Below, piece by piece: positions 17,371 to 26,750 of a stretch of DNA of 64,000 bases. Each line of letters opens with the position of its first letter. The stretch's first letter is position 1. Source of the DNA: Erwinia sp. 198 (GTDB lineage Bacteria; Pseudomonadota; Gammaproteobacteria; Enterobacterales; Enterobacteriaceae); assembly GCF_003937915.1 (NCBI RefSeq), contig NZ_RHUM01000018.1, forward strand, positions 1 through 64,000, in the 5' to 3' direction. Position numbers and translations under genes: made by a program. The notes under the pieces are model-generated. The model was not told where the DNA came from. It worked only from the letters and a program-made list of their open reading frames with translations, and did no database searches.

Positions 17371-17853
17371 ATGAGCACAGATCTCTTCTTAAAAATTGAT
17401 GGCATAACAGGTGAATCGCAGGATAGTAACCATAAAGGCTGGACTTCTATTGAATCTTTCACATGGGGCGCGAACCAGCCGGGGAACATGACAGTTGGAG
17501 GCGGAGGTGGTGCTGGAAAAGTTCAGTACCGTGATCTCTCGGTTCAGGCCCTCATAGACAAAGCAACTCCAGCAATCATGCGCTATGTCTCTAACGGTAA
17601 GCATATCGGTAAGGTTGAGCTTTCGGTATGTAAGGCTGGCGGGAGCCAAATCGAGTACTGTCGCATTACGCTTGAAGACGTTCTTATCACCAATGTAATT
17701 TTCAATGGCGCTACAAGCCGTGACCTGATCAGTGTCTCATATCAGTTCCAGGCTTCAAAAGTTAAAACACAGTATTGGGAACAGTCAGCAAGCGGCGGCA
17801 AAGGTGCTGAAAGCCAGTCTGGATGGGATATTAAAGGTAACAAAGAATTGTAG
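17371..17853 (+). CDS. hcp: Hcp, type VI secretion tube protein (orphan)
   Basis: A 160-residue Hcp-family protein, the ring-forming unit of the T6SS inner tube, which also carries small effectors in its lumen. Typical features are the N-terminal MSTDLFLKIDGITGES, the SFTWGANQP strand, the glycine-rich loop after MTVGG and the C-terminal VSYQFQASKVKTQYWEQ. The ATG at 17371 matches the usual Hcp N-terminus; the frame stays open upstream to 17122 but that part overlaps the divergent gene. No VgrG or other T6SS structural gene is in the window, so it would work with a T6SS encoded elsewhere. Confidence 0.9.
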   Translation: MSTDLFLKIDGITGESQDSNHKGWTSIESFTWGANQPGNMTVGGGGGAGKVQYRDLSVQALIDKATPAIMRYVSNGKHIGKVELSVCKAGGSQIEYCRITLEDVLITNVIFNGATSRDLISVSYQFQASKVKTQYWEQSASGGKGAESQSGWDIKGNKEL

Positions 17854-17916
17854 ACTTTCAAGGATATTGGGTGATTAAGCATGATCTAAAAACTGTGAAT
17901 TTTTGAGGAGCTAATT

Positions 17917-18903
17917 ATGACTAGCATATTTGTATCATATTCGCATAAAGACGAGCAATTTCGAGAAGAGCTTGAAGTACATCTTGCTATGTTAAAAAGA
18001 GAAGGCTCAATTGACGTGTGGCATGACAGACGAATAGTGGCTGGTTCACAAATCGATTCGACCATTGACGTTGAGCTTGAGAAGTCTGACATAGTTCTGT
18101 TGCTAATAAGCCCTGATTTCCTAGCTTCAAGTTATTGTTTTGATGTTGAAGTGCAGCGAGCAATGCAACTTCGGGATCAAGGTAAGTGCGAGGTGATACC
18201 TGTCATCTTGCGGCCATGTGACTGGCAATCAGCTAATGCTCCATTTAGCAAACTTTTAGCAGTACCAAAAGACGGTATGCCCGTATCGAAGTGGCCTGAC
18301 AAGGATGACGCATTTTTAGATATTGTTAAGCAGTTGCGTAAAGCATTAGAAGCTTTAGAAGCTTTTTTAGTTAAAAACACTTCAAAATCACCGAGACGCG
18401 TTACTTCTAGGAATATCTTATTCCCTTCAAATGTTCCCCATATCGATATCCCCCGCTCTAGCAATCTAAGATTAGCGAAAACGTTTAATGATGTCGATAA
18501 AGATAGATTCCTTGACGAAGCTATGAAATATGTCAAAAGATTTTTTGAACAGTCGTTATTGGAATTAAAAGAAAGAAATGAAGGAATTGATACACGCTTT
18601 ATACCAATAGATCACAATGCTTTTGGTTGTGTTATATATCGCGATGGTAAAACCGTTGCTAAATGCGGCATTAGATTAAATACGGGCAGATATTTTGGAA
18701 AAGGAATTTCTTATACGAATGATGAAAGCGCTCCTGAAAACACAATGCAGGAATCTCTTTCACTTAACTATGATGAGCAATCATTATTTCTAGTCCCCAT
18801 GGGTATGGGATATGGTGGTGTACAACGAACAGCAAAGCTTAGCTTTAATGGTGCCAGTGAATACCTGTGGGAGCTACTAATATCACCTCTTCAACGCTCT
18901 TAA
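17917..18903 (+). CDS. TIR-domain protein
   Basis: A 328-residue protein. Residues 1-140 are a TIR domain of the bacterial TIR_2 type: box 1 IFVSYSHKDEQF, box 2 VWHDRRIVAGSQID, and SSYCFDVEVQRAM, where the Glu is at the position of the NADase catalytic Glu. Such domains usually cleave NAD+ in defence or as toxins. The C-terminal domain (about 180-328) is not recognised and may be the sensor. Ribosome binding site GAGGAG precedes the ATG. It follows hcp by 63 bp, and a membrane protein follows 45 bp later. Both a defence role and a T6SS role are open. Confidence 0.8.
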   Translation: MTSIFVSYSHKDEQFREELEVHLAMLKREGSIDVWHDRRIVAGSQIDSTIDVELEKSDIVLLLISPDFLASSYCFDVEVQRAMQLRDQGKCEVIPVILRPCDWQSANAPFSKLLAVPKDGMPVSKWPDKDDAFLDIVKQLRKALEALEAFLVKNTSKSPRRVTSRNILFPSNVPHIDIPRSSNLRLAKTFNDVDKDRFLDEAMKYVKRFFEQSLLELKERNEGIDTRFIPIDHNAFGCVIYRDGKTVAKCGIRLNTGRYFGKGISYTNDESAPENTMQESLSLNYDEQSLFLVPMGMGYGGVQRTAKLSFNGASEYLWELLISPLQRS

Positions 18904-18948
18904 TTTATTACTGCTTTCTTAACAATTAAACTTTGAAGCGAAAACTTT

Positions 18949-19902
18949 ATGCATGATCAACTTGTTACGATTGCTGGAATTATAGCCATTCCTTTTTCTG
19001 CTATCCTAAGTTTATGTGGGATTATGCTAGGGCTTTTCAGCTTTGACGAAAAAAGGAAGATACTTATATCATTAAAAATCACCGAATTAATATCTACAAA
19101 AAAAGTTAAAGCCGAAAAATTTGCGCAATGGTGGTCCACGAACTTCTTTTTACTCTTTGGTGCAAATTTTTTTTCTAAAAGACAAATTTTAACCATTCCG
19201 CTGTTTACAATTTTATATTCAACTTTTCTTTTTATCTCATGGTTTTTATGGATGTTGATTTTTTATAACCCTGACCATATAATACCAAATCATATCCCAA
19301 CAGTTCTAGATGCATCTATAAATAACTTTTTAAATTACGGCTTTGTGTACTCTTTAGTTTTAGATTTCATCTCAATTTCGATAACACGGGTATATATAAA
19401 ATATTCTTTAAGAAATAGGTTTAGCTCATTTAAAGCAATACTATTTTTTATAACGTCTATCTTATTAATTGTTTTTTTGTTTACAATAGTGATCTATAAA
19501 TTAAAGATTAGTTCAATTGATGATCTATATACAATGCAAGGCCTTTATTTAGAAAAAAGACCAATTACAAATTGGGAACCAGTTCAAACATTTTATTCAT
19601 CTCTTAATATAATTCATAACGAAACAATGATAATAGTGACTTCTAAAGGACTAATGACAAATTATTTCATACCTCAAGCATTAATGCTTTACACATCACT
19701 TATGGCTCAGATAAGCTTGATTATTATTTTCTTATGCTATATCCTTATTAAATCCTTAACCAAATTAGAGATCTTATCTTTGTTTCTGGTTAAAAATGCT
19801 GGAACAGCTTCAATGAGCGCTTGTGGTTTTATAGCCTTAGCTGTAATCTTAATAATATGCATCCCAATGACTCTTCTTATTTTATCTATTTTCATAACAT
19901 AA
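18949..19902 (+). CDS. Multi-pass membrane protein next to the TIR gene
   Basis: A 317-residue protein with about six hydrophobic segments (near residues 8-30, 80-105, 125-145, 160-185, 240-262 and 290-315) and a soluble loop of about 50 residues between the fourth and fifth. No family is recognised. Same strand as the TIR gene with a 45-bp gap, so probably co-transcribed. It could be the membrane partner of a two-gene TIR system, or immunity to a TIR effector. Codon use is very AT-rich, like the rest of the island. Confidence 0.6.
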   Translation: MHDQLVTIAGIIAIPFSAILSLCGIMLGLFSFDEKRKILISLKITELISTKKVKAEKFAQWWSTNFFLLFGANFFSKRQILTIPLFTILYSTFLFISWFLWMLIFYNPDHIIPNHIPTVLDASINNFLNYGFVYSLVLDFISISITRVYIKYSLRNRFSSFKAILFFITSILLIVFLFTIVIYKLKISSIDDLYTMQGLYLEKRPITNWEPVQTFYSSLNIIHNETMIIVTSKGLMTNYFIPQALMLYTSLMAQISLIIIFLCYILIKSLTKLEILSLFLVKNAGTASMSACGFIALAVILIICIPMTLLILSIFIT

Positions 19903-19976
19903 AATACAAGAGCTTTAAATTTAAATAAAAATGGCTCATTCAATCCATGCAGAGCCATTTTGAATAAATACTCAAA

Positions 19977-20285
19977 CTAATATTCAGGAAGATTTTCTAA
20001 ATTATCTTTGGCAGAACCGTTAGGTTTCGTAGTGATATAATCCACACCATTGACACGATCTTTTATTACTTCCTGTCCTTTTTTCCACTTATCATCAGCG
20101 TCTTTCAAAATAGTGTAAAAGCTTTTTTTACCGTTTATTTTTTCAATTACCCATTCGCGTTTGTAGGAAGTACCATTTCCTACTGTGTCACCATTGTCGA
20201 CATGTACCATAACGTCAGTAATGTGTGTATGCTTATCATTATATCTAACTTTAGATATAAGGTAATCAGCCCATTTAGTTACCAT
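19977..20285 (-). CDS. DUF3892 protein
   Basis: A 102-residue hydrophilic protein. The N-terminal YLISKVRYNDKHTHITDVMVHVDN and the later KGQEVIKDRVNGVDYITTKPNG match the layout of DUF3892, small proteins of unknown role with a predicted beta-rich fold. It is on the opposite strand to the membrane protein and ends 75 bp after it. It precedes the recombinase module on the same strand but is separated from it, so may be independent. Confidence 0.65.
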   Translation of the reverse strand: MVTKWADYLISKVRYNDKHTHITDVMVHVDNGDTVGNGTSYKREWVIEKINGKKSFYTILKDADDKWKKGQEVIKDRVNGVDYITTKPNGSAKDNLENLPEY

Positions 20286-20419
20286 TATATTATCCAGATG
20301 TATTCGCAGCTTTATCGCTGCATTTTTCTTATACTCTTAGTAAAAAACTTTTGCCAAACGATTGTTTCAAAATAGTGATCTTAAACAATTTTGAAATTAA
20401 ATTTCTCCTTAACGCAAAT

Positions 20420-20842
20420 CTAAAGTCTTTTCCCATCCCTCTTCTTCTTTCTTGTAGTTGTCACTTGGTTTAACAGTATCGCTTTCTCATATTTAACTCG
20501 CTCCTCACGATAAACGCCCTCAGCTTCTTCATCATTATCAATGGCGTAATGAACCATAAAGCGAAAGAAAAACGTGATCTCATGTTCATAGCCAAGGTGC
20601 TGAATGAGTCTTGGAGAACTCGATTTTAGAGCGTTTGAAAGCATAGATATGATCGTAAAACGATCTGTAGGATCTGTTTTAGATTGTGGAAGGTAGTACT
20701 TAATGTAGTAGCCGACACAGAACAGCCAGATATATCTAATTATCTTGTCCTGAGCAAAACCTGATTTTTTTAATCTTTCAATGAACATTTGTAAAAGCAA
20801 AAGTAGCTTTTCTTCCTTTGAAAGAGCGTCTATCTTTTTCAT
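20420..20842 (-). CDS. Unknown protein downstream of the recombinase cluster
   Basis: A 140-residue, mostly helical, Lys-rich protein with no recognised family; a central hydrophobic stretch (YIWLFCVGYYIKYYLP) may be buried rather than membrane. The ATG at 20842 is favoured by AAGGA 8 bases upstream; a TTG at 20869 is the alternative. It lies on the same strand as, and 96 bp after, the small coiled-coil gene of the recombinase cluster, so it may be part of that module. Confidence 0.5.
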   Translation of the reverse strand: MKKIDALSKEEKLLLLLQMFIERLKKSGFAQDKIIRYIWLFCVGYYIKYYLPQSKTDPTDRFTIISMLSNALKSSSPRLIQHLGYEHEITFFFRFMVHYAIDNDEEAEGVYREERVKYEKAILLNQVTTTRKKKRDGKRL

Positions 20843-20937
20843 AGATTGCATCCTTGCAAAATTAATCAACCACTCCCTGGTTGTATATACAACATAACAT
20901 ATTATTTAAATTGCGCAATATCTGCGCAATACATTAT

Positions 20938-21357
20938 TTAATCAGCATTGGTTTCCCTGTCAATCTCAGGTAATCCATTATTAAGTTGTTCGAAACTTAT
21001 TCCGTTGTGTATAGCATTGTACTGCCAGACAACAAACCTCTCTTCCAGACTTCTCAGCTCTTCTGCCAGTATTTTGTTTTTTAGTTCAAGATTCCTGATA
21101 CGCTGTGAAGCAACTTTTAAATTAGCTGGCCGTTTTTCTTCATCGTTTCCAGACTTAATATTTTTCTTCTTCAGATTGAAAGCCATGACGATATCTTTGT
21201 GAAGCCCCAGTGACTGACGGGTTGGTCGCTTACCAATTAGTGGTTCAAGCCTGTCACAAAGATATTCCCATGAAAGCTTCCCTGTCTTCTCACTGTCCCA
21301 ACCTGCTATTGTGTTTTTAATTATGCTGATATCTTTATTGTCTAGATGTTTAGCCAT
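20938..21357 (-). CDS. Small coiled-coil protein (TnpC/GmtX-like position)
   Basis: A 139-residue protein. Residues about 20-60 (WEYLCDRLEPLIGKRPTRQ) look like a small DNA-binding domain and about 82-115 (RIRNLELKNKILAEELRSLE) form a heptad-type coiled coil. A short coiled-coil gene after large tyrosine recombinases is the arrangement of tnpC in Tn554-like transposons and of GmtX in Gamma-Mobile-Trio islands; the assignment rests on position and coiled coil. Ribosome binding site AAGGAGAG lies before the ATG, 12 bp after the end of the 610-residue recombinase gene. Confidence 0.6.
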   Translation of the reverse strand: MAKHLDNKDISIIKNTIAGWDSEKTGKLSWEYLCDRLEPLIGKRPTRQSLGLHKDIVMAFNLKKKNIKSGNDEEKRPANLKVASQRIRNLELKNKILAEELRSLEERFVVWQYNAIHNGISFEQLNNGLPEIDRETNAD

Positions 21358-21369
21358 ATAGCTCTCCTT

Positions 21370-23202
21370 TTAATTATCATTTATCCTTTCATTTCCAATC
21401 AGTTCATTCCTGCTCCCGCCTGTGAGATTTTTCATATGTGTAAAATCATCACCCTCCAGTCTTACCAGCGCTCCATCCTCAAGATTTCTGCTTTTGAGTA
21501 GCGCTACCAAATCCAGAAGTCTTGCTTGCGTTTTTTCGTGATAGGCCACCCACTTGTCAGCCCCGTACTCCTCCTCTTCCATGTCAACCTTTGCCTTTTT
21601 AAGAAGCTGCTCTGTGTATGCCGCAGTAGCTTCCAGCCTGCCTAGCAAGTCTTTGTCCCCTTTCACGCACGTATGATCGCTGCAATTGATACAGTCCCTG
21701 AACTTCGTACACGGAGAGATTACGTAGTCATGAGTGCAGTAGCCGAACTCTGTCACGTGAATGGCTGCATGGCCTGTATCTTTGACATCAATACGCCATG
21801 AAGGGTTTGCTATAGCTCGTGGGGTGTTGTTTTCTGGTTTAATGCCAATATTCTGCACATTATGCTTAACTGACTCCCGAACCTTCTCTTCCTGGCTGAC
21901 GTGATTATAGGTTCTGTTTTGTGTTTCCCTCACTCTTCCTGACCACTTGGCCAGTTCAAAATCGCCAAGGCCACCACGTTGTGCAATTGTATTGAGTAAG
22001 TGTCTTGCCTGATGACTTCTGAGTGAAAGGCTGTTCCCATTTGCCCATCTATATCCGTGCCTGTCAAAAATTGTTGTAATAGAGTGAGTCCGGCGATACT
22101 CAGTGCTTCCCAGGTTGGCGCTAACCAGAGTGGCAGTTGGTCTGAAAAGAGATCTTTGCGTTGTTAAACTTGCACTGAGCTGATACCGGAACAGAAGACA
22201 TAGTGCGTTGCTGTATCGAATGTTCTTTTCTTTATCGTACCAGGGAAAATCTGGGTAAAGCTCACGGCCCTTACCGGAAATCTCAATCTCTCTTGCATAT
22301 GTGCGGGCGTTTTCTGAAAGAGTCCTCAGCCTCCTGATAGCTATCTCAGCAACCGGGACCATGACTTCAGGTATCCATTTCACATTTCCACCAAACCCCT
22401 TCACGGAATAGAATCTCAGCCCGTACCTCAGCTTTCCTTCCCTGTCCGCCTCACGGATTTCACAATCCGCCGGGAGCGTCAGGATTTCGGTTACTCTGGA
22501 AGGTGCGCACATGAGCAATGCAAAGACAGAGCTTATGAACACGTCCATTTCTGAAAGCTGATCATCTGGGAGTGCGAAGATTTCAGCGATAGCATTCAAC
22601 GACTCTTCGTCAGGCAACTTTCCCTCACGGGCCTCTTGTGCAGTTTTAGTGAGCCTGTTGCTTGCTTCCTGCGCTCTGAGTGGACTCTTCCAGAGCAGTG
22701 ACTGCATGATCAGGAATTCTTTTTCTCTGAGAAATGAAACCAGTCCTTCCAGTACTTTTCCGCAGGCGTGCGCTACTGCTTTGTTGTATGCGCTTTTTAA
22801 GGTAACAACGCACTGGTCCAGAACAGTGAGGTTAACGTACTGAATATGACTCCGCCCATTGACCTGCAAGAGGGCTGCCTCAAGTGTCCTGAAAACGATA
22901 TTAAGACGCTGATTGATTTTCTTGCCTCCATTCATGTATTGGTAAAGGACATAGCTTTTAGCGAACTCAATAAAATTCTTGTCTAATGGCTCATTTACAA
23001 TAACAGAGCTTTTTTTGACGCCTTTGACAGGGGTTTTAGTAAAAAGGAAAACTTTTGACCAGTTAACCTCCTCCCAGCTCACAAGGTCGTTTTTATTGAG
23101 AGTGAACCGACAGTAGCTCACAAAATCATCTATTTTCTGCGCGCAATATTTTTCCCTGCGCGTTTCGAGCACTCTTAACTTATCATTTTTAATATCATCC
23201 AT
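21370..23202 (-). CDS. Tyrosine recombinase, third of a trio
   Basis: A 610-residue recombinase. The catalytic region shows CAPSRVTEILTL (first Arg), RSHQARHLLNT (His-x-x-Arg box), a W-S-G-R segment where a His or Trp normally stands, and NRTYNHV (nucleophile Tyr). A Cys-rich segment follows (GYCTHD, then SPCTKFRDCINCSDHTC), probably zinc-binding, as in the large TnpB-type recombinases of Tn554-like elements. Its ATG overlaps the end of the upstream recombinase gene by 8 bp. GC content is a little higher than in the defence-like cargo. Confidence 0.82.
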   Translation of the reverse strand: MDDIKNDKLRVLETRREKYCAQKIDDFVSYCRFTLNKNDLVSWEEVNWSKVFLFTKTPVKGVKKSSVIVNEPLDKNFIEFAKSYVLYQYMNGGKKINQRLNIVFRTLEAALLQVNGRSHIQYVNLTVLDQCVVTLKSAYNKAVAHACGKVLEGLVSFLREKEFLIMQSLLWKSPLRAQEASNRLTKTAQEAREGKLPDEESLNAIAEIFALPDDQLSEMDVFISSVFALLMCAPSRVTEILTLPADCEIREADREGKLRYGLRFYSVKGFGGNVKWIPEVMVPVAEIAIRRLRTLSENARTYAREIEISGKGRELYPDFPWYDKEKNIRYSNALCLLFRYQLSASLTTQRSLFRPTATLVSANLGSTEYRRTHSITTIFDRHGYRWANGNSLSLRSHQARHLLNTIAQRGGLGDFELAKWSGRVRETQNRTYNHVSQEEKVRESVKHNVQNIGIKPENNTPRAIANPSWRIDVKDTGHAAIHVTEFGYCTHDYVISPCTKFRDCINCSDHTCVKGDKDLLGRLEATAAYTEQLLKKAKVDMEEEEYGADKWVAYHEKTQARLLDLVALLKSRNLEDGALVRLEGDDFTHMKNLTGGSRNELIGNERINDN

Positions 23203-24715
23203 TTAACACCTCCGGGTTTGATTTGATTTCTTTGCACTTATTTATCACCTCTGATACTGCAATAATTGTTCTGTCCAGTATCTGTGTAGTCACAGGATCA
23301 GACACTATGCACTGAATCCTGCTACGCTCATCGAGTAAATATACAAGTAATTTTTCATGCGGCCCTTCAACAAAAGGTCTGAAATGCATGCAGGTGTAAC
23401 AGGGGATGGGCACACATGCTGTGCAGGATTTGCAACTGGCGCATTGCCCTGACTTTTCACCAGTATTTATTCTGATGTTGCCGCCGGGATATTTATCCTC
23501 ACTTTTGTTAATCAGCACTCCCTGAAACATCTTTGCGTAGTAGCCAAGCTCAGTGGAAACGGCATCTTCGATTTTATTTAAACTATCTGGACCTGACTGA
23601 ACATAAACGCCTGTATACATTAAAGTGGAATGATCCAGTAATTCTCCTATGACGACTTCTCCATAACCCTCTCTGGCAAGCCGGGTACCTAACGTATAGC
23701 GAAACCGCCTGGCATTCATATTTATTACTTTACCCGTCCTTTCCGAGATCACGTCCTCTGTTGTAGCTATTCTTTTGAGCGTTTGGGTACACTTTATCGC
23801 ATAGGCATGAAGTCTGTCTGAAGCAAGAATCTCATGTAAATTCTCACACTCGACAACCCTCTCAAGCCTTTCCTGACAGACAAAAAATGGTAATTCTAAT
23901 ATCTCCTTCTCCGAGAGTTTTCTACCGAGCTGCTTGCTAAAACTCTCAGAAACAATACGTGCCTGCTCTTTAAATATGTTGAATAATTCATCTGTAATTC
24001 TGAATCGCCTGAATGAGGCTCTATACTTCTCACCTTGCTTTATTCTGGGGATATTTATATAGCATTCGTTTATGGCTCTTTCTTTTATGATATCTTTCAT
24101 TTTTATCTGTGTGATTTGTAAACTTCTTCTCCCTGTGTGAATCGTGATTAAGGCCATTGCCAAATCAGAATAAGATATCGTGCCCTTTTGGTAAGCACGT
24201 GAAACTGCATCATAGAAGTTATCAAACTCCATGTCTGTAAGAGGCCCCTGATAAGGGTCTCGTCTTTTGACGACCTCACCCTTTTTATTATCTTTAATCG
24301 TCCAGTTATTAATAAGTTCTATACATTTTTCAGTAACCCCCTTAAAGCCTAATTCATGCCACTTCTTGATTAGGATCCTGAGACAAACGAGATCGTGATT
24401 AGAGAATTTTTCATTTGACTTTATTATCACCATAATAGCTTCGTCAATTAATTCAAAGCTCATCAATGAAATCAATTTCATAAAAGCCATGTTAATTTGC
24501 TTTACAGATACTGGGCTTATTTCTTCTGCAAAATATCTCATTGTATTCACATAGCTGTATTTGAGGTTTTCTGATAGTTTTTCATTGACTTCACCAATAT
24601 TTAATTTTACATTCCGACTTAATACCCAGAATTTATCATCCATCCTGAATGTGTAACCTTCATTTTTTGCATTACAGATCTCTGCGTGGGCATTTAGTAT
24701 TTTTATTTTATTCAT
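23195..24715 (-). CDS. Tyrosine recombinase, second of a trio
   Basis: A 506-residue recombinase. The first catalytic Arg is in HTGRRSLQITQIKM. The second box reads NARRFRYTLGTRLA, with Arg where His is usual, then LLDHSTLMYTGVYV with the His and candidate Tyr residues. After the catalytic region a Cys cluster (CASCKSCTACVPIPCYTC) is probably a zinc knuckle. Overlaps both neighbours by 8 bp. The changed second box may reflect an accessory rather than catalytic subunit. Confidence 0.8.
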   Translation of the reverse strand: MNKIKILNAHAEICNAKNEGYTFRMDDKFWVLSRNVKLNIGEVNEKLSENLKYSYVNTMRYFAEEISPVSVKQINMAFMKLISLMSFELIDEAIMVIIKSNEKFSNHDLVCLRILIKKWHELGFKGVTEKCIELINNWTIKDNKKGEVVKRRDPYQGPLTDMEFDNFYDAVSRAYQKGTISYSDLAMALITIHTGRRSLQITQIKMKDIIKERAINECYINIPRIKQGEKYRASFRRFRITDELFNIFKEQARIVSESFSKQLGRKLSEKEILELPFFVCQERLERVVECENLHEILASDRLHAYAIKCTQTLKRIATTEDVISERTGKVINMNARRFRYTLGTRLAREGYGEVVIGELLDHSTLMYTGVYVQSGPDSLNKIEDAVSTELGYYAKMFQGVLINKSEDKYPGGNIRINTGEKSGQCASCKSCTACVPIPCYTCMHFRPFVEGPHEKLLVYLLDERSRIQCIVSDPVTTQILDRTIIAVSEVINKCKEIKSNPEVLNG

Positions 24716-25925
24716 AAGACACCCCGCTGCGTTTTTGGAAAATAGTATTCTGAATCCCTAGGGCTGCCTGCTCTGATTTTGAAACGATAAATCTTCTGTT
24801 GTAAATTCGTGCTGTTCCAGAACCAGGCTCCCAGCCCATATGTCTGGAGCGCATTTGCTCTTGCATTTCTTCACTTACATGTTCAGTACTTTCATCCATC
24901 TGCTTTGAAAATAAAAAGTTCCAGGTGTGTCTGAACTTATGTCCAGTCAACTGGCTTAAACCTGAGTCAATGCTTCTCAGTCTGTAAATGATCTTATGGT
25001 AAGAAGGAACGGACAGAGGATCGCCACGTGTCTCTCCTTCTTTGTGAGTAATAAAAAGGTACCCGTGCTTTTTCTTTCTGATATTGGCTTTTCTTTCGCC
25101 TGTAATATATGAATGGAGAAGTCTGGTCAGTTCGTCAGACATGGGTAAATTTCTTTCAAGCGTTTTTACAAGGGGCTGATTGACTCTTGTATCCTCAATA
25201 CTGTCAGCCCTTCGTCTTATGAAAAGCATTTGCGATGCAAAATCAATATCTTCTACTCTCAGATTCAATAACTCTCCACACCTTATCCCTAATGAATGTA
25301 ATACCGTGATTATAAGCTGATTTCTCTGCCGAACTTTTTTGTCGAATGGATTAAATTCACATTGCGGTTCAATAACAGAAAGAAGGATTTTCAGATCTTC
25401 TTCTTGAATTGTTTTATAGACGTTTGCTTCTGAATTCCTGTATTTTATTTTCGGCCTTCTGGCTTTTATTTTTTTCACAAAGTAGTAAGTTTTCCTGTAA
25501 CCATCGTCTATATTTTTTATAGTTAGCTGACACAACCATTCGAGATACTTTGCTATTGTCGTAAGCCGTATGTACTTTGTCGCACTGCATACTCCAGAAT
25601 GATGATCTTTGATACTAATCACTTTCGCAGATCTCATCCTCTTCCCGACAAAATCCCGCAGAAGATCAATTTCGTTGTTATCCAGGAATCTGGCTGTTTG
25701 AATTCGCTCTTCAATGTCTATGTTGCGTATAAAAAGAAACCGATAAAAAATTGCGATACACCCCGCCTGAGTCTCAATTGTTTTTATCGATTCATTACTG
25801 TTTCTCAATTGTGTTGTAATAAATAAACATGGATAAAACACCGGAATACCTGTTTTCTTGTTTTTTATAATGCAATAGCGCTCACCATTTTTCATTTTAA
25901 ACGTTTTAATACCAAATCTTTCCAT
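24708..25925 (-). CDS. Tyrosine recombinase, first of a trio
   Basis: A 405-residue recombinase, first in the cluster. It has HSLGIRCGELLNLRVEDI (first Arg), LTGHKFRHTWNFLF (His-x-x-Arg), SRHMGWEPG (His) and ARIYNRRF (Tyr), a complete active site. The N-terminal part (about residues 30-150) is a SAM-like core-binding domain. It overlaps the 506-residue gene by 8 bp. The order small, medium, large recombinase, then a coiled-coil gene is shared with Tn554-type and Gamma-Mobile-Trio modules. Confidence 0.85.
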   Translation of the reverse strand: MERFGIKTFKMKNGERYCIIKNKKTGIPVFYPCLFITTQLRNSNESIKTIETQAGCIAIFYRFLFIRNIDIEERIQTARFLDNNEIDLLRDFVGKRMRSAKVISIKDHHSGVCSATKYIRLTTIAKYLEWLCQLTIKNIDDGYRKTYYFVKKIKARRPKIKYRNSEANVYKTIQEEDLKILLSVIEPQCEFNPFDKKVRQRNQLIITVLHSLGIRCGELLNLRVEDIDFASQMLFIRRRADSIEDTRVNQPLVKTLERNLPMSDELTRLLHSYITGERKANIRKKKHGYLFITHKEGETRGDPLSVPSYHKIIYRLRSIDSGLSQLTGHKFRHTWNFLFSKQMDESTEHVSEEMQEQMRSRHMGWEPGSGTARIYNRRFIVSKSEQAALGIQNTIFQKRSGVSYE

Positions 25926-26332
25926 AAACTCTCCTTTTTTTTCAGTTAAATTTTTTGCAAAACAGGTATAGGTTAAATATTCAAAAACAATGACCTATTC
26001 AAATTTTACAAAAATATTTTATTAATATGCCGTTTAACAACTGTCAATAAAGGAGGAGGCTAAATATTCTTTCCAAATGTTAATCAGGTATATATTAGGC
26101 ATGTTCTATTTACCTGATACCTTAAAAACACTCCATGCAGCTTGATATAACTGACTTTGCATTATCTCCGCAAAGAATTTTGCAAAATTTAAGCTGCTTT
26201 GGCTTGCAATCCTTTCCATTTTTATCGACAACTTCCACGACATTAATTTTAAATAACACAACTATTTAACTAGTCAATAGTTGCTTTTATTTTATAATTG
26301 GTTATATATAAATAAAAAGTTAGGGGGAACCT
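25926..26332. other. AT-rich intergenic region upstream of the recombinase trio
   Basis: A gap of about 400 bp between divergent genes. It should hold the promoter of the recombinase operon and perhaps one end of the nested element. I see no terminal inverted repeat, no gene and no clear RNA. AAAGGAGGAGG at about 26049-26059 looks like a ribosome binding site but no frame follows it. Confidence 0.45.
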
Positions 26333-26740
26333 ATGATTGACATTAAAAACAACATGGAAATTATGTGGATATACTTCCCTGAAAATGAAAATGAAATCTT
26401 GCAAGAATTAAATGAATCATCCGCCTTCGATTTTTACGAACGCTACCTATTAGAGTTATCAGCAAGTGAGTTCCTTGATTTCTTCCAATATTTATTGGAC
26501 TACAAAATCGACAATAATTTTGATGATAAACATTCAATATCTCAACTAATTAGCTATGGCTTTGGTCAGAAACCCACTCTCGACGGAGAACCACAATTCG
26601 AAAACTTTCATTCTATTCAATCACGTGTTGCCGATCTTAGAAGCGAACATTTAACTCAACGGATTAAAAATGAACAGGAAGTGCTGGGTTCGAAGATTGA
26701 ACTACAAGAAGAAACCATAAAAAAGCAAGATAGGTTGTAA
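26333..26740 (+). CDS. Unknown acidic protein
   Basis: A 135-residue acidic protein with no recognised family. It has a helical N-terminal region (ENENEILQELNESSAFDFYE) and a C-terminal charged helix (LGSKIELQEETIKKQ). The ATG follows GGGGG at about 8 bases. It stands alone between the recombinase cluster and the AlpA region and is divergent from the recombinase trio. Confidence 0.5.
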   Translation: MIDIKNNMEIMWIYFPENENEILQELNESSAFDFYERYLLELSASEFLDFFQYLLDYKIDNNFDDKHSISQLISYGFGQKPTLDGEPQFENFHSIQSRVADLRSEHLTQRIKNEQEVLGSKIELQEETIKKQDRL

Positions 26741-26750
26741 TTCATATATG

